Part shown: one piece after another, positions 45,485 to 56,595 of the stretch | Numbering within the stretch: the stretch's first letter is position 1 | How the letters are laid out: every line of letters starts with the position of its first letter | DNA from: Trichocoleus sp. FACHB-46 | GTDB taxonomy: Bacteria > Cyanobacteriota > Cyanobacteriia > FACHB-46 | Direction of reading: 5' to 3' | Length of the DNA: 64,000 bases | Assembly: GCF_014695385.1 (NCBI RefSeq) | Contig: NZ_JACJOD010000006.1 | Location: 434,001-498,000 of the forward strand | The notes under the pieces: generated by a model | The model's input: only the letters and a program-made list of their open reading frames with translations | The model's database searches: none | Told to the model about the DNA's origin: nothing | Program-made: the position numbers and the translations under genes

Positions 45485-47276
45485 ATTTGCTGTGTGGCCG
45501 ACTCGCGATCGCTCCTCTTCTAAAATCTCTACCAACCTACCTCCTCGCCCTTCACTGCTGAATCAACGAACCCTGTGGGGTGTTGTTTGTTTAGTCGCGA
45601 TCGCTTGGTCTGTACAACAAACTGGCATTTTTAGCCGTAGCCTCTTCAATCCAGGGGGTTGGAGCTTAGTCGGGCGCTTTCTCGAAGCTAGTCTGCACCC
45701 CGATTTCAGCCCGGATTTTCTTTGGCTCACTTCGCACTCCACGCTCACAACGTTCGCCTACGCTGTATGCGGAACTAGTCTTAGTGTTTCAATCGGTGTA
45801 ATTGGCAGTGTCCTAGCCTCGGAAGTTTGGTGGCAATCCGTTTTCCCAAGCAAACGTCAGACGGCTAGGTTCTATTTCTGGCGCAAAAAGTTCCAACGCT
45901 GGTCATTTCCCAATCGCGATCGTTGGCCTTGGCTCAGTATTAGAGCGGTGTTGTCGGTGCCACGTGCGATTCATGAAATTATCTGGGGATTGTTTTTCGT
46001 CAACATTTTCGGGTTAGACCCACTCACAGCCGTATTGGCGATCGCCCTTCCCTTCGGCGCAATTACAGCCAAAGTCTTCTCCGAAATTCTGGATGAAACT
46101 CCTCGCCAGCCTTTGCTAGCACTGCTAAATAGCGGCGTGTCACCACTGCAAGCATTGACTTATGGCTTAATTCCTCAAGCTTTTCCCAATCTACTCTCTT
46201 ACACGTTCTACCGATTTGAATGCTCAATTCGTTCGGCGGCTGTCCTAGGAATCATTGGAGCTGGTGGCTTAGGCTATCAAATCTTACTGAGTCTGCAATC
46301 TCTACGCTACGAGCAGATGTGGACGCTGTTCTTGGCGCTATTTCTTCTCAACGGCTCCGTTGACTTTTGGAGCGCTCTCTTGCGTCATCGCCTGGGTTTA
46401 CCGAATCGGCTGGATCTCAATACTCTCAATTTGACTCAGTGCCCCTCTCTGTTTTATCAGCGCGATCCGGTGGTGATTGGTTCTTGGCTGGGGGTGGTGC
46501 TATTGCTCCCGTTTTCGTTCTGGTATGTCCAAGCAGATGTCAGCAAGCTTTGGCAACCTCGGACTCTACAGCTCTTGAGCGAAGTATTTCAAACTGCTTG
46601 GTCGCCTCATTTAACTGGCATTTCCAGCAGTCAACTTTGGGAATTAGCGACGCAAACCCTGGCGATGTCAATCTTGGCAATGGCGATCGCTGGAGTCGGT
46701 GGTGTCCTACTTTCCTTTCCTGCCGCCCACAACTTTTTTTTGCCAGGTGGCCTACTGAACCCAACGAAAACTAATCAAGCTGCCAAATTCTGGAGTACAG
46801 CGGGTTTATTACTCACTCGCTTCTGGTTGCTTGTCAGTCGAGCCATTCCAGCCCCCATTTGGGCTTTGATGTGGCTATTCATCTTGTTTCCTGGCATTCT
46901 TCCAGGTGCGATCGCTCTTGGCTTGCATAACTTAGGTATCTTAGGTCGCTTGATGGCTGAAGTGAACGAAAATTTAGATGAGCGGCCCTTAAAAGCCCTC
47001 AAAGCTCAAGGTGCACCAGGAGCCCAAGTCTTTCTATATGGCGTCTTGCCTCCCACATTTCCCCGCTTCATCGCTTACATCCTTTACCGTTGGGAAGTGT
47101 GTATTCGAGAAACCGTGATTGTGGGGTTAGTCGGTGCGGGCGGCCTCGGTCGATTACTGACAGAACAACTCAGCAGCTTTGACTATCCAGGATTACTAGT
47201 CACGTTGAGTTGCTTTATTGGTTTAACATTCGTAGTGGATCTCATTAGCACGACTCTTCGCAAAGCCCTGCGATAG
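45450..47276 (+). CDS. phnE: fused two-domain PhnE-type ABC permease
   Basis: 608 residues, about twice the length of a normal PhnE, made of two permease halves. The first covers about residues 85-300, the second 340-605. Each carries its own EAA-type loop: the first in 'EILDETPRQPLLALLNSGVSP', the second in 'VNENLDERPLKALKAQGAPG', each followed by 'LGYQILLSLQ' or 'LGRLLTEQLS'-like turns. One chain would therefore form the membrane channel instead of a dimer. The start at 45450 is inside phnC; later in-frame starts are possible, since the first ~60 residues are less conserved. Confidence 0.9.
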   Translation: MQRSTELITNIRFAVWPTRDRSSSKISTNLPPRPSLLNQRTLWGVVCLVAIAWSVQQTGIFSRSLFNPGGWSLVGRFLEASLHPDFSPDFLWLTSHSTLTTFAYAVCGTSLSVSIGVIGSVLASEVWWQSVFPSKRQTARFYFWRKKFQRWSFPNRDRWPWLSIRAVLSVPRAIHEIIWGLFFVNIFGLDPLTAVLAIALPFGAITAKVFSEILDETPRQPLLALLNSGVSPLQALTYGLIPQAFPNLLSYTFYRFECSIRSAAVLGIIGAGGLGYQILLSLQSLRYEQMWTLFLALFLLNGSVDFWSALLRHRLGLPNRLDLNTLNLTQCPSLFYQRDPVVIGSWLGVVLLLPFSFWYVQADVSKLWQPRTLQLLSEVFQTAWSPHLTGISSSQLWELATQTLAMSILAMAIAGVGGVLLSFPAAHNFFLPGGLLNPTKTNQAAKFWSTAGLLLTRFWLLVSRAIPAPIWALMWLFILFPGILPGAIALGLHNLGILGRLMAEVNENLDERPLKALKAQGAPGAQVFLYGVLPPTFPRFIAYILYRWEVCIRETVIVGLVGAGGLGRLLTEQLSSFDYPGLLVTLSCFIGLTFVVDLISTTLRKALR

Positions 47277-47839
47277 CTTGATTTTGACTATTAAAGAGTC
47301 TTCGTCCTGATGCGGCTTTGCAGGCCAAGCTTAATAAACTGAATCGTTAGATGAACTAATTTTGCAAATTGACTAGACAAGTTCAAACAAATTGTCTAAG
47401 ATGTTTTACTGTCGCCAAAAAACCGGGCTAACAAATTCTCCCCAGAATTTCAGCAAAGTAAAAGCTTTGTTGCCTTTGTCCCAGAGTTGATAACTCAGGC
47501 AAAGAGAAATGCTTCTGGGTCCGTTAATTGAGAGTTAAGGTCAGGCTGAGATTGAGTGAACCAAAGCGTGTTAGCATTGGCTTCCGATCAATAGCTTGGC
47601 TTGTGCCCTAAGGATACTGAGCGGTTTTGCTTAAGTCCCGGCGAAAGTAGGCAGCGTCAAACCATATTGGTTTGGCATTCATCGAAAAAGCTAGCCTCAA
47701 GTATTGCAGGACTTCCAAGAGAAAGATTCTGGTGATTCAGGTCTTACTCTTGGCTGGTCTCTGACAAGGTTCATCGGAGTTATGAATCATTTTTTGGTTC
47801 AGCTCCTTTGTAGTGTGTACAAAAGGGAGACCAGTTGCT
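47277..47839 (+). other. 563-bp leader region before the ribosomal protein cluster
   Basis: No convincing ORF. An inverted repeat TAGACAA (47374-47380) / TTGTCTA (47392-47398) and a bulged pairing (CTTTGTTGCC with GGCAAAG, about 47464-47507) are visible. It probably holds the promoter of the rplC operon and a long mRNA leader. Functions of these structures are unproven. Confidence 0.45.
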
Positions 47840-48481
47840 GTGTCTGTGGGTATTCTCGGCACCAAACTTGGCATGACTCAGATCTTCGACGAAACAGGGA
47901 AAGCAATTCCTGTGACTGTCGTTCAAGCGGGTCCATGCGCTATTACGCAGATTAAAACAGCATCAACCGATGGCTACTCTGCCATTCAGGTTGGCTTTGG
48001 CGAAACAAGCCAAAAGGCGCTGAATAAACCTGAACTAGGCCACCTGGCCAAATCAAATGCTACGCCGCTACGCCATCTACAGGAATATCGGCTAGATAAT
48101 ACCAGCGAGTTTGAGCTAGGTCAGCAAATCAAAGCAGACATCTTTTCTGCTGGTCAAATCATCGATGTCATCGGTACTAGTATCGGTCGCGGCTTCGCTG
48201 GTTATCAAAAACGTCATAATTTCGCTCGTGGTCCTATGGCCCACGGTTCTAAAAACCACCGTGCCCCGGGTTCGACGGGAGCTGGTACTACGCCAGGACG
48301 CGTTTATCCAGGAAAGCGGATGGCTGGTCGTTTGGGTGGCTCGCAAGTCACGATTCGTAAATTGACAGTGGTTCGCGTAGATGCTGAGCGCAATCTATTG
48401 CTGATCAAAGGGGCGGTTCCTGGTAAGCCGGGTGCGTTGCTGAGCATCGTTCCTGCTAAACAAGTAGGTCGTTCAAAGTAA
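47840..48481 (+). CDS. rplC: 50S ribosomal protein L3
   Basis: 213 residues from GTG 47840, preceded by AAAGGGAG at 47822-47829. The frame is open from GTG 47813, but '[18 protein letters not shown]' is the standard cyanobacterial N-terminus. It binds 23S rRNA near the peptidyl transferase centre. '[22 protein letters not shown]' spans the conserved long loop. First gene of the cluster; rpsJ is absent here, as usual in cyanobacteria. Confidence 0.97.
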   Translation: MSVGILGTKLGMTQIFDETGKAIPVTVVQAGPCAITQIKTASTDGYSAIQVGFGETSQKALNKPELGHLAKSNATPLRHLQEYRLDNTSEFELGQQIKADIFSAGQIIDVIGTSIGRGFAGYQKRHNFARGPMAHGSKNHRAPGSTGAGTTPGRVYPGKRMAGRLGGSQVTIRKLTVVRVDAERNLLLIKGAVPGKPGALLSIVPAKQVGRSK

Positions 48482-48565
48482 AAGCTCTGTAGGCGTTATG
48501 CTGGCTGATCTTGGCTCGCAGGCCATCGCAGACAAGAGGCTACAGGACAGGGATTAAAGAGAGAT

Positions 48566-49198
48566 ATGGTTAACTGTGTAGTTCGAGACTGGGAAGGAAA
48601 GGAAGTCGGAGAGGCTCCCCTAGACCTCCGCGTTGCAAAAGAAGGGACGGCTTCTCACGTTGTTCACCGAGCATTGGTTCGTCAATTGGCGAATGCTCGT
48701 CAAGGAACTGCGAGTACCAAGACCCGTGCAGAAGTGAGTGGAGGGGGTCGTAAGCCCTGGCGGCAGAAGGGTACAGGACGTGCCCGTGCTGGTTCCAATC
48801 GTTCTCCCCTGTGGCGGGGTGGTGGTGTCATCTTTGGCCCGAAGCCAAGAGATTACACGATCAAGATGAACCGGAAAGAGCGTCGTTTAGCTTTGAGAAC
48901 TGCTCTGCAAAGTCGGTTCGAAGATTTGGTGGTTGTGCAGGATTTTGCTGATCAACTGCCTCGGCCGAAAACCAAAGAATTGGTATCCGCGATCGCTCGT
49001 TGGGGAATTGAGCCAACAGCTAAAATCCTGTTGATCATGCCTGAGCGTGCCGAAACTGTTTACCTCTCAGCTCGCAACATCCCTAACCTGAGACTCATCT
49101 CTGCGTCCAATTTGAATGTCTTCGACATCCTTGCTGCGGATCAGATTTTGACCACAGCATCTGCTCTTACGAAAATCCAGGAGGTCTACGGTGACTAA
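48566..49198 (+). CDS. rplD: 50S ribosomal protein L4
   Basis: 210 residues. The conserved loop '[20 protein letters not shown]' that reaches the exit tunnel is present. It binds 23S rRNA; in other bacteria L4 represses its own operon, not shown here. It overlaps rplW by 8 bp. Confidence 0.98.
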   Translation: MVNCVVRDWEGKEVGEAPLDLRVAKEGTASHVVHRALVRQLANARQGTASTKTRAEVSGGGRKPWRQKGTGRARAGSNRSPLWRGGGVIFGPKPRDYTIKMNRKERRLALRTALQSRFEDLVVVQDFADQLPRPKTKELVSAIARWGIEPTAKILLIMPERAETVYLSARNIPNLRLISASNLNVFDILAADQILTTASALTKIQEVYGD

Positions 49199-49493
49199 GG
49201 CTAATCCTCGCTCTTTAGCAGATTTGATTCGCCGCCCTCTGGTGACTGAGAAAGCAACTCGATTGCTAGAAGACAACAAATACACCTTTGAAGTTGCTCC
49301 TCAAGCAACTAAGCCACAAATCAAGGCGGCGATCGAGGAACTATTTGAAGTTAAAGTCGTGGGTGTCAACACTCAAAGACCTCCCCTCAAGCAGCGTCGA
49401 GTTGGTAAGTTTATGGGTCATCGCCCCCAGTACAAGCGGGCGGTCGTAACTTTGGCAGCAGGAGATTCTATTACTCTGTTCCCTGAAGTTTAG
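49191..49493 (+). CDS. rplW: 50S ribosomal protein L23
   Basis: 100 residues, GTG start inside the end of rplD. '[22 protein letters not shown]' is the typical N-terminal signature. It lies at the peptide exit and docks trigger factor and SRP. Confidence 0.97.
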   Translation: MTKANPRSLADLIRRPLVTEKATRLLEDNKYTFEVAPQATKPQIKAAIEELFEVKVVGVNTQRPPLKQRRVGKFMGHRPQYKRAVVTLAAGDSITLFPEV

Positions 49494-49588
49494 GGTTTTC
49501 CCTTGTACTGTCGGTAGGGGCGTATTTTGATATGCCCGTACTAGCAACATTGTTGAATGGTCTACTAGTGCAACCAAGAGTTTGAGTT

Positions 49589-50452
49589 ATGGGCATCCGT
49601 TCTTATCGGCCATATACCCCTGGAACTCGTCAGCGTACCGTCTCAGACTTCGATGAGATTACACGTAGCGAGCCAGAAAAGTCTTTAACAATTTCAGTTC
49701 ACCGCGCCAAAGGTCGGAATAACCGGGGTGTAATTACCACTCGCCATCGGGGTGGTGGTCACAAACGCCTCTACCGTATCATCGACTTTCGTCGTGACAA
49801 GCGCAGCATTCCAGCGCGGGTTGTATCGATTGAGTACGATCCCAACCGTAATGCTCGCATCACCCTGTTGCATTACCGTGATGGTGAGAAGCGTTATATT
49901 CTCCATCCTTTAGGTCTTAAGGTCGGCACCCTAGTGGTCGCTGGTCCTGACTCACCCATTGAGATTGGTAATGCTCTACCCCTGAGCAATATTCCTCTAG
50001 GTACCGGCGTACATAACGTTGAATTGGTGCCAGGAAAAGGTGGGCAAATTGTCCGGGCTGCTGGAGCTATCGCTCAGGTGGTTGCTAAAGAAGGAGCTTA
50101 TGTCACGCTGAAGCTGCCCTCTGGTGAAGTTCGCCTGATTCGCCGCGAGTGCTATGCCACGATTGGTCAGGTCGGTAATACCGAAGCTAGAAATATCAGC
50201 TTGGGTAAAGCAGGCCGCAAGCGCCACTTGGGCCGTAGACCCGAGGTTCGGGGCAGCGTTATGAACCCAGTGGACCACCCCCACGGTGGTGGTGAGGGCC
50301 GCGCTCCTATCGGTAGAAGCGGGCCTGTCACTCCTTGGGGTAAGCCAGCTCTAGGCTACAAGACTCGTAAGAAGCGGAAACTGAGCGATGCCTTGATCGT
50401 CCGTCGCCGTCGTAAGTCTTCCAAGCGGGGTCGTGGCGGTCGGGAGTCCTAA
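49589..50452 (+). CDS. rplB: 50S ribosomal protein L2
   Basis: 287 residues. It is essential for subunit joining and the peptidyl transferase centre. '[18 protein letters not shown]' and '[19 protein letters not shown]', including the conserved His of the latter, are present, and the C-terminus is very basic. 95 bp after rplW. Confidence 0.99.
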   Translation: MGIRSYRPYTPGTRQRTVSDFDEITRSEPEKSLTISVHRAKGRNNRGVITTRHRGGGHKRLYRIIDFRRDKRSIPARVVSIEYDPNRNARITLLHYRDGEKRYILHPLGLKVGTLVVAGPDSPIEIGNALPLSNIPLGTGVHNVELVPGKGGQIVRAAGAIAQVVAKEGAYVTLKLPSGEVRLIRRECYATIGQVGNTEARNISLGKAGRKRHLGRRPEVRGSVMNPVDHPHGGGEGRAPIGRSGPVTPWGKPALGYKTRKKRKLSDALIVRRRRKSSKRGRGGRES

Positions 50453-50542
50453 ATCTCTTGGCTTCTGATGTAGGCCCTTAAATAGGGTCTGCATTGACTC
50501 TTGATTAGAACGATTTGTAATCACCGATAGGTTGACTGAGCT

Positions 50543-50821
50543 ATGTCTCGTTCCTTAAAAAAAGGCCCTTTTGTCGCTGACCACTTAATGAGCAAGATTG
50601 AAGCGTTGAATGCTAGAGGCGAAAAGCAAGTCATTAAGACTTGGTCTAGAGCTTCCACCATTCTGCCGCAGATGATTGGTCATACGGTGGCGGTTCATAA
50701 TGGTCGTCAACATGTTCCTGTATATTTGACCGAGCAAATGGTGGGTCACAAACTAGGAGAATTTGCTCCGACTCGCACATTTCGTGGTCACTCTAAGAGT
50801 GACAAGAAGGCTCGTCGGTAA
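50543..50821 (+). CDS. rpsS: 30S ribosomal protein S19
   Basis: 92 residues. '[19 protein letters not shown]' and '[18 protein letters not shown]' are the family signature. It binds 16S rRNA in the head with S13. Confidence 0.98.
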   Translation: MSRSLKKGPFVADHLMSKIEALNARGEKQVIKTWSRASTILPQMIGHTVAVHNGRQHVPVYLTEQMVGHKLGEFAPTRTFRGHSKSDKKARR

Positions 50822-50919
50822 TAAAGATGTGAGGGTTTAGCCGTTTGCTTCAGCCTGTGAGTTGGAGATTGTAAACCCATTTTGCAGGCTGCTAGCCAGA
50901 GGGATAGAAGGGTAAATTT

Positions 50920-51276
50920 ATGGCTGTTGATACTACTGAAGTAAAAGCGATCGCACGCTACATCCGCATGTCCCCCCACAAGGTTCGGCGGGTTCTAGAC
51001 CAAATCCGGGGTCGGTCTTATCGAGAAGCGCTGATTATTCTGGAATTTATGCCCTATCGGGCTTGTGAGCCTGTACTTAAAGTTTTACGCTCTGCTGTGG
51101 CCAATGCTGAGCATAACGCTGGACTTGATCCAGCCACCTTGGTGGTTAGCCAAGCCTTTGCTGACCAAGGTGCTACCTTAAAGCGCTTTAGACCTCGGGC
51201 TCAAGGTCGCGCCTATCAAATTCGTAAACCTACCTGCCACATTACTGTAGCGGTTGCGCCTCAAGGGGATGCATAG
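50920..51276 (+). CDS. rplV: 50S ribosomal protein L22
   Basis: 118 residues. '[21 protein letters not shown]' is the N-terminal signature, and the end loop '[21 protein letters not shown]' region lines the exit tunnel. It ends with '[11 protein letters not shown]'. Confidence 0.98.
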   Translation: MAVDTTEVKAIARYIRMSPHKVRRVLDQIRGRSYREALIILEFMPYRACEPVLKVLRSAVANAEHNAGLDPATLVVSQAFADQGATLKRFRPRAQGRAYQIRKPTCHITVAVAPQGDA

Positions 51277-51348
51277 ATAGGACGCTTCTTGGTATCTCTA
51301 TCCCCTTAACTTAGCTAGCCCTTTACTGCTTTTATCGAGGACGTATTC

Positions 51349-52080
51349 GTGGGACAGAAAATTCATCCAGTTGGTTTTCGTTTGGGTACAACCCAAGAAC
51401 ACCGCTCCCGCTGGTTCGCTGAACCTAGTCGCTATCCAGAGCTTTTGCAGGAAGACTACAAAATCCGTCAGTTTGTTCAGAAAAACCTGAGCAATGCTGG
51501 TATCTCTGAAATTAGAGTTGAACGCAAAGCTGATCAAATCGATCTAGAAATTCGTACCGCTCGCCCTGGCGTAGTCGTGGGACGCGGTGGTACAGGAATC
51601 GAATCTCTACGCGCTGGACTGCAAGCTGAATTGGGCAGCAGCGATCGCCAAATCCGCATTAACGTCGTAGAAGTTGCTCGGGTGGATGCAGACGCAGCCT
51701 TGATTGCTGAATACATTGGTCAGCAACTAGAGCGCCGAGTTTCCTTCCGTCGAGTGGTACGTCAAGCGATTCAAAGAGCCCAACGAGCCGGGATCGAGGG
51801 CATCAGAATCCAAGTGAGTGGTCGCTTGAACGGAGCAGAAATCGCTCGACCAGAATGGACTCGTGAAGGTAGAGTCCCCCTTCATACTTTGCGTGCTGAT
51901 ATTGATTACTCCTATCGCACTGCTCAGACCATTTATGGTGTTTTAGGAATCAAAGTTTGGGTGTTCAAGGGTGAGATTATTCCTGGTCAGGAAGAACCAG
52001 CACCCGCAGGCAATACTCAGCCTCGTCGTCGCCAGCAACGCCGCCGTCAGCAATTTGAAGACCGCTCTAACGAAGGTTGA
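51349..52080 (+). CDS. rpsC: 30S ribosomal protein S3
   Basis: 243 residues, GTG start. The KH domain contains '[18 protein letters not shown]', and the C-terminal domain has '[18 protein letters not shown]'. The tail (last 25) is rich in Arg and Gln. It sits at the mRNA entry tunnel. 72 bp after rplV. Confidence 0.98.
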   Translation: MGQKIHPVGFRLGTTQEHRSRWFAEPSRYPELLQEDYKIRQFVQKNLSNAGISEIRVERKADQIDLEIRTARPGVVVGRGGTGIESLRAGLQAELGSSDRQIRINVVEVARVDADAALIAEYIGQQLERRVSFRRVVRQAIQRAQRAGIEGIRIQVSGRLNGAEIARPEWTREGRVPLHTLRADIDYSYRTAQTIYGVLGIKVWVFKGEIIPGQEEPAPAGNTQPRRRQQRRRQQFEDRSNEG

Positions 52081-52156
52081 TTTGCGAAGTCTGAGTATAG
52101 ACACAGGATTGCTAAACATCAGCTTTGAGTGATCGCCTACAGATTGGAATCGAACT

Positions 52157-52606
52157 ATGTTAAGTCCAAGAAGAACTAAGTTTAGAAAGCAACAGCGCGG
52201 TCGGATGCGCGGTTTGGCGACTAAAGGGAGTGCGCTGAATTTCGGTGATTTTGGGTTGCAGGCACTAGAGCCAGCCTGGATTACTTCCCGCCAAATTGAG
52301 GCTAGCCGTCGAGCTATGACTCGCTACATTCGTCGGGGCGGCAAAATCTGGATTCGAATTTTCCCAGACAAGCCTGTAACGATGCGTCCTGCTGAAACCC
52401 GGATGGGTTCTGGTAAAGGAAATCCTGAGTTTTGGGTGGCAGTCGTCAAACCCGGTCGCATCATGTTTGAAATTGGTGGGGTAACTGAAGAGACCGCTCG
52501 TGAGGCAATGCGTTTAGCTGCCTTCAAACTACCCATCAAAACTAAAGTAGTTGTCCGTCAAGTAGAAGCGGCAGTAGAAGCAGAAGCGCCTGCTGAGGAG
52601 TCGTAG
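52157..52606 (+). CDS. rplP: 50S ribosomal protein L16
   Basis: 149 residues, with about 10 extra acidic/Ala-rich residues at the end compared with the usual 138-140. '[19 protein letters not shown]' and '[20 protein letters not shown]' are diagnostic. It organises the A-site tRNA region. 3 bp before rpmC. Confidence 0.98.
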   Translation: MLSPRRTKFRKQQRGRMRGLATKGSALNFGDFGLQALEPAWITSRQIEASRRAMTRYIRRGGKIWIRIFPDKPVTMRPAETRMGSGKGNPEFWVAVVKPGRIMFEIGGVTEETAREAMRLAAFKLPIKTKVVVRQVEAAVEAEAPAEES

Positions 52607-52609
52607 AAC

Positions 52610-52846
52610 ATGTCTCTTCCCAAGATTGATGAGGTGAAAAACCTCAGTGATGAAGAACTTAACGAAAGAATTTTGGCTGTAAAGCGTCAGTTGTTTGAAT
52701 TGCGAATGCAGAAAGCAACTCGACAGTTAGAAAAGTCACATCAGTTTAAGCATGCTCGGCACCAGCTGGCTCAACTCATGACAGTGGAAAGAGCGCGCCA
52801 GATAGCTGCATCCTCAACCACGCAGTCAGCTACAGAACAGGAGTAG
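52610..52846 (+). CDS. rpmC: 50S ribosomal protein L29
   Basis: 78 residues, two long helices with 'LSDEELNERILAVKRQLFELR'-type signature at the start. Near the exit tunnel beside L23. 3 bp after rplP and 6 bp before rpsQ. Confidence 0.97.
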   Translation: MSLPKIDEVKNLSDEELNERILAVKRQLFELRMQKATRQLEKSHQFKHARHQLAQLMTVERARQIAASSTTQSATEQE

Positions 52847-52852
52847 GCGATC

Positions 52853-53104
52853 ATGGCAGTTAAAGAAAGAGTTGGCTTGGTTGTCAGCGACAAAATGGAC
52901 AAGACAGTAGTTGTGGCGGTAGAGAACAGAGCGCCTCACCCCAAGTACGGCAAAATCATGGTACGCACCAAGCGTTACAAAGCCCATGATGAAGAAAATA
53001 AGTGTCATGTGGGCGATCGCGTCCGCATTCGTGAAACTCGACCTCTCAGCCGCACCAAGCGCTGGATTGTCAGTGACATCCTTAACAGTGCTTCACAAGT
53101 CTAG
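52853..53104 (+). CDS. rpsQ: 30S ribosomal protein S17
   Basis: 83 residues, OB-fold, with '[17 protein letters not shown]' and '[19 protein letters not shown]'. Binds 16S rRNA early in assembly. Confidence 0.98.
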   Translation: MAVKERVGLVVSDKMDKTVVVAVENRAPHPKYGKIMVRTKRYKAHDEENKCHVGDRVRIRETRPLSRTKRWIVSDILNSASQV

Positions 53105-53121
53105 AACCAGGGAGACCAGAC

Positions 53122-53487
53122 GTGATTCAACAAGAGTCTTACCTCAATGTGGCTGACAATAGCGGTGCGCGCAAACTGATGTGTATCCGCGTTTTAGGGG
53201 GAAACCGCCGTTACGGTGGTGTTGGCGATGTCATTATTGCTGTCGTTAAGGATGCAATTCCTAACATGGCAGTCAAAAAGTCTGATGTGGTCCGCGCTGT
53301 GATCGTTCGTACTAAGAAAGGCTTGAGACGTGATAGCGGCATGAGCATTCGCTTTGATGATAATGCTGCTGTCATCATCAACGCCGATGGCAACCCCAGG
53401 GGAACTCGCGTATTTGGCCCTGTAGCCCGTGAATTACGCGACAAAAACTTCACCAAAATTGTTTCTCTGGCTCCGGAGGTGCTGTAA
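53122..53487 (+). CDS. rplN: 50S ribosomal protein L14
   Basis: 121 residues, GTG start. '[21 protein letters not shown]' region and '[20 protein letters not shown]' are diagnostic. Binding site for silencing factor RsfS and part of the intersubunit bridge. Its stop overlaps the rplX start by one base. Confidence 0.98.
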   Translation: MIQQESYLNVADNSGARKLMCIRVLGGNRRYGGVGDVIIAVVKDAIPNMAVKKSDVVRAVIVRTKKGLRRDSGMSIRFDDNAAVIINADGNPRGTRVFGPVARELRDKNFTKIVSLAPEVL

Positions 53488-53840
53488 TGGCAGGCAAAAA
53501 TCAAGCAACGACGCCAGTTCGTCACAGAATGCATGTGAAGAAAGGCGACACAGTTCAAATCATTGCTGGCAAAGACAAAGGGACGATCGGTGAGGTCTTG
53601 AAGACCTATCCTAAGCTCAGCAAAGTAGTGGTTCAAGGGGTTAACGTTAAGACCAAACACGTTAAACCTCAGCAAGAAGGCGAATCAGGCCGCATTGTGA
53701 CGACTGAAGCGCCAGTTCACAGCTCCAACGTCATGCTGTATTCGACCAAGCAAAAAGTGGCTAGCCGCATTTGCTACACCTTTGACGACAGTGGTCGCAA
53801 GGTGCGGATGCTCAAGAAAACTGGCGAGATTATTGACTAG
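53487..53840 (+). CDS. rplX: 50S ribosomal protein L24
   Basis: 117 residues. A KOW motif is seen: '[21 protein letters not shown]'. It initiates large-subunit assembly. One-base overlap with rplN. Confidence 0.97.
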   Translation: MAGKNQATTPVRHRMHVKKGDTVQIIAGKDKGTIGEVLKTYPKLSKVVVQGVNVKTKHVKPQQEGESGRIVTTEAPVHSSNVMLYSTKQKVASRICYTFDDSGRKVRMLKKTGEIID

Positions 53841-53917
53841 ACAAAGTCAAATCTTAATTCCAGGTAAATCACTAGGCTTCATTTCCCTGACAAAGCCCAG
53901 GGTAAAAGGACGAAATT

Positions 53918-54460
53918 ATGGCGGGAAAGCTAAAAACAACTTATCAAGAACAAATCGTACCGAAGCTGATGGATCAGTTTGGCTACACCAACATCCATCA
54001 AGTGCCAAAACTGGTCAAAGTGACCATCAACCGTGGTCTGGGAGAAGCTTCTCAGAACGCAAAAGCTCTTGAGGCTTCTGTGAATGAAGTCGCAGTCATC
54101 ACAGGTCAAAAGCCCGTTGTGACTAGAGCTAAGAAGGCGATCGCTGGCTTCAAGATCCGTCAAGGAATGCCTGTCGGTGTCATGGTCACCCTGCGGGGCG
54201 ATCGCATGTATTCCTTCCTAGAGCGACTAATCAACTTGTCGCTGCCCCGAATTCGTGACTTTCGTGGTATCAGTCCCAAAAGCTTTGATGGCCGTGGTAA
54301 CTACACTTTGGGTGTGCGAGAGCAACTCATTTTTCCAGAAATTAGTTACGACAGCATCGACCAAATCCGTGGGATGGACATCTCAATCATTACAACTGCA
54401 AACAATGACGAGGAGGGCCGCGCCTTACTGAAAGAGATGGGTATGCCCTTTCGGGAGTAA
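53918..54460 (+). CDS. rplE: 50S ribosomal protein L5
   Basis: 180 residues. '[19 protein letters not shown]' and '[10 protein letters not shown]' identify it. It binds 5S rRNA and contacts P-site tRNA. No rpsN follows; S14 must be elsewhere, as in other cyanobacteria. Confidence 0.98.
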   Translation: MAGKLKTTYQEQIVPKLMDQFGYTNIHQVPKLVKVTINRGLGEASQNAKALEASVNEVAVITGQKPVVTRAKKAIAGFKIRQGMPVGVMVTLRGDRMYSFLERLINLSLPRIRDFRGISPKSFDGRGNYTLGVREQLIFPEISYDSIDQIRGMDISIITTANNDEEGRALLKEMGMPFRE

Positions 54461-54491
54461 TTAAGGCAGACGGTTTCATAAAGAGGGAACT

Positions 54492-54893
54492 ATGGCGGCT
54501 AACGACACAATTGCAGACATGCTGACGCGTATTCGTAATGCAAATCTAGCGCGGCATCAGACTACAGAAGTACCAGCAACTAGAATGACTCAAAGTATTG
54601 CCAGAGTCCTCAAAGACGAAGGTTTTATCTCTGACTTTGAGGAAGTTGGTGACGGGGTGAAGCGACATTTAGTCATTGCCCTGAAATATAAAGGAAAAAA
54701 TCGTCGACCTATTATTACAAACTTAAGACGGGTTAGTAAGCCAGGTTTACGTGTTTACTCCAATCGCAGAGAACTACCGCGTGTATTAGGCGGCATTGGC
54801 ATTGCGATCATTTCTACTTCAAGCGGCATTATGACGGATCGTGAGGCACGTCGTAGTGGTGTTGGCGGTGAAGTGCTTTGCTATGTTTGGTAA
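54492..54893 (+). CDS. rpsH: 30S ribosomal protein S8
   Basis: 133 residues. '[13 protein letters not shown]' and the C-terminal '[25 protein letters not shown]' in parts are diagnostic. In other bacteria it also binds its own mRNA; not shown here. Confidence 0.98.
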   Translation: MAANDTIADMLTRIRNANLARHQTTEVPATRMTQSIARVLKDEGFISDFEEVGDGVKRHLVIALKYKGKNRRPIITNLRRVSKPGLRVYSNRRELPRVLGGIGIAIISTSSGIMTDREARRSGVGGEVLCYVW

Positions 54894-54976
54894 GCCAATT
54901 TACCAAGCAGAATCTTGTCGAGATGCACAGGAAATCCTAGGTCCTGTTCATCTACATCAACCAGGAGTATTCAGTC

Positions 54977-55516
54977 ATGTCTCGCATTGGTAAGCGTCCC
55001 ATTAGTATTCCTCAGAAAGTGACTGTCACAATTGAGGGGCAGCAGGTTGCGGTTAAAGGACCTAAAGGTGAACTTTCTAGGATTCTACCGAATGAAGTAA
55101 TTGTAGAGCAGGAAGGTGAAACCCTGCTGGTGAAGCGCCGGGATGAATCTCGTGCCGCTCGCCAACGGCATGGTTTGTGCCGCACCTTAGTTTCCAACAT
55201 GGTAGAAGGTGTTTCTCAAGGATTCCAGCGTCGCCTAGAAATCCAAGGAGTTGGTTACCGAGCCCAAGTTCAAGGGCGTAATTTAGTACTGAGTGTCGGT
55301 TATAGTCACCCAGTACAAATTGAACCCCCTGAAGGTGTGCAGATGGCCGTCGAAAATAACACCAACGTCCTTGTTAGTGGCATCGACAAAGAAATCGTTG
55401 GCAACATCGCAGCACGCATTCGAGCTGTTCGTCCACCAGAACCCTACAAGGGCAAAGGTATTCGCTACGCAGGTGAGTTCGTCAGACGCAAGGCTGGCAA
55501 AGCAGGGAAGAAGTAG
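54977..55516 (+). CDS. rplF: 50S ribosomal protein L6
   Basis: 179 residues. '[18 protein letters not shown]' and '[22 protein letters not shown]' (the 'YKGKGI' signature) are present. Near the factor-binding centre. 2 bp before rplR. Confidence 0.98.
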   Translation: MSRIGKRPISIPQKVTVTIEGQQVAVKGPKGELSRILPNEVIVEQEGETLLVKRRDESRAARQRHGLCRTLVSNMVEGVSQGFQRRLEIQGVGYRAQVQGRNLVLSVGYSHPVQIEPPEGVQMAVENNTNVLVSGIDKEIVGNIAARIRAVRPPEPYKGKGIRYAGEFVRRKAGKAGKK

Positions 55517-55518
55517 AT

Positions 55519-55881
55519 ATGAAACTTAGTCGTAAAGAATCAACCCGTCGTCGGCATCGTCGGATTCGGCGGGATGTAGTGGGTACAGCAGAACGTCCTC
55601 GGCTATCCGTTTTTCGCTCACATCAACATATCTATGCTCAGGTTATTGATGATACTAAGCAACGTACCTTAGCATCTGCTTCAACCTTGGAATCAGACTT
55701 AAAGTCAAAGTCAGCGTCTGGCTCTACCTGTGATGCCTCGGTTGAAGTCGGTAGGTTAATTGCTCAGCGATCGCTGGAGCAAGGTATTAAGCAGGTTGTC
55801 TTTGATCGAGGTGGCAATCTCTACCACGGTCGGGTTAAAGCTCTGGCAGATGCAGCTCGTGAAGGTGGGCTAGATTTCTAG
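55519..55881 (+). CDS. rplR: 50S ribosomal protein L18
   Basis: 120 residues. Basic N-terminus, '[19 protein letters not shown]' and C-terminal '[28 protein letters not shown]' (in parts). 5S rRNA-binding. Confidence 0.98.
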   Translation: MKLSRKESTRRRHRRIRRDVVGTAERPRLSVFRSHQHIYAQVIDDTKQRTLASASTLESDLKSKSASGSTCDASVEVGRLIAQRSLEQGIKQVVFDRGGNLYHGRVKALADAAREGGLDF

Positions 55882-55992
55882 GCATCCTGTCATTGTCACT
55901 GCTCTTTAGAGTTCAGCAAGAGTTTGCTGAGTTACGAGCAAAAAGCTCAGAATTAGATATCGCTTCAGGTTATCAAAACTCAGGACAGAAAC

Positions 55993-56514
55993 ATGGCGAA
56001 TCGTCGTAAAAGCAACCGCACTCGTGAAAAAGAGGCCGACTGGCAAGAGCGAGTTGTGCAAATTCGCCGCGTGACCAAGGTGGTCAAAGGCGGTAAAAAG
56101 CTCAGTTTTCGTGCGATCGTTGTTGTTGGTAACGAACGAGGCCAAGTTGGTGTTGGTGTCGGTAAAGCCAGTGACGTGATCGGTGCAGTAAAGAAGGGTG
56201 TCGCTGATGGTAAGAAGCATATTGTTGATGTGCCTCTAACTAAAGCCAATTCTATCCCTCACCCTGCAACGGGTGGTGGTGGTGGAGCTAAAGTGATGAT
56301 GCGCCCTGCTGCACCTGGTACAGGGGTAATTGCCGGGGGTGCTGTCCGTACAGTTCTAGAGTTGGCAGGCGTTCGTAACATCTTAGCCAAACAACTCGGC
56401 TCCGGTAATCCGCTAAGCAATGCTAGAGCTGCGGTTGAAGCCTTGGGGACTTTACGAACATTCTCAGAAGTAGCTGAAGAACGCGGCATTCCTATCGAAA
56501 ATCTCTACGCTTAA
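55993..56514 (+). CDS. rpsE: 30S ribosomal protein S5
   Basis: 173 residues with the S5 double-stranded RNA-binding part '[19 protein letters not shown]' and the '[18 protein letters not shown]' segment. Accuracy-related; lies at mRNA entry. rpmD (L30), often next, is absent, as in other cyanobacteria. Confidence 0.98.
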   Translation: MANRRKSNRTREKEADWQERVVQIRRVTKVVKGGKKLSFRAIVVVGNERGQVGVGVGKASDVIGAVKKGVADGKKHIVDVPLTKANSIPHPATGGGGGAKVMMRPAAPGTGVIAGGAVRTVLELAGVRNILAKQLGSGNPLSNARAAVEALGTLRTFSEVAEERGIPIENLYA

Positions 56515-56595
56515 ACCGTTTTCAACTGACGGTTTGGCTGCTGTAAAGCACACGGCGCGATCGCGTTTGTACAAGTTGTTAACGGACTTAGAATC

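Noticed and set aside
47704-47955. 83-residue plus-strand ORF before rplC
   Set aside because: No ribosome binding site or family; overlaps the start of rplC.
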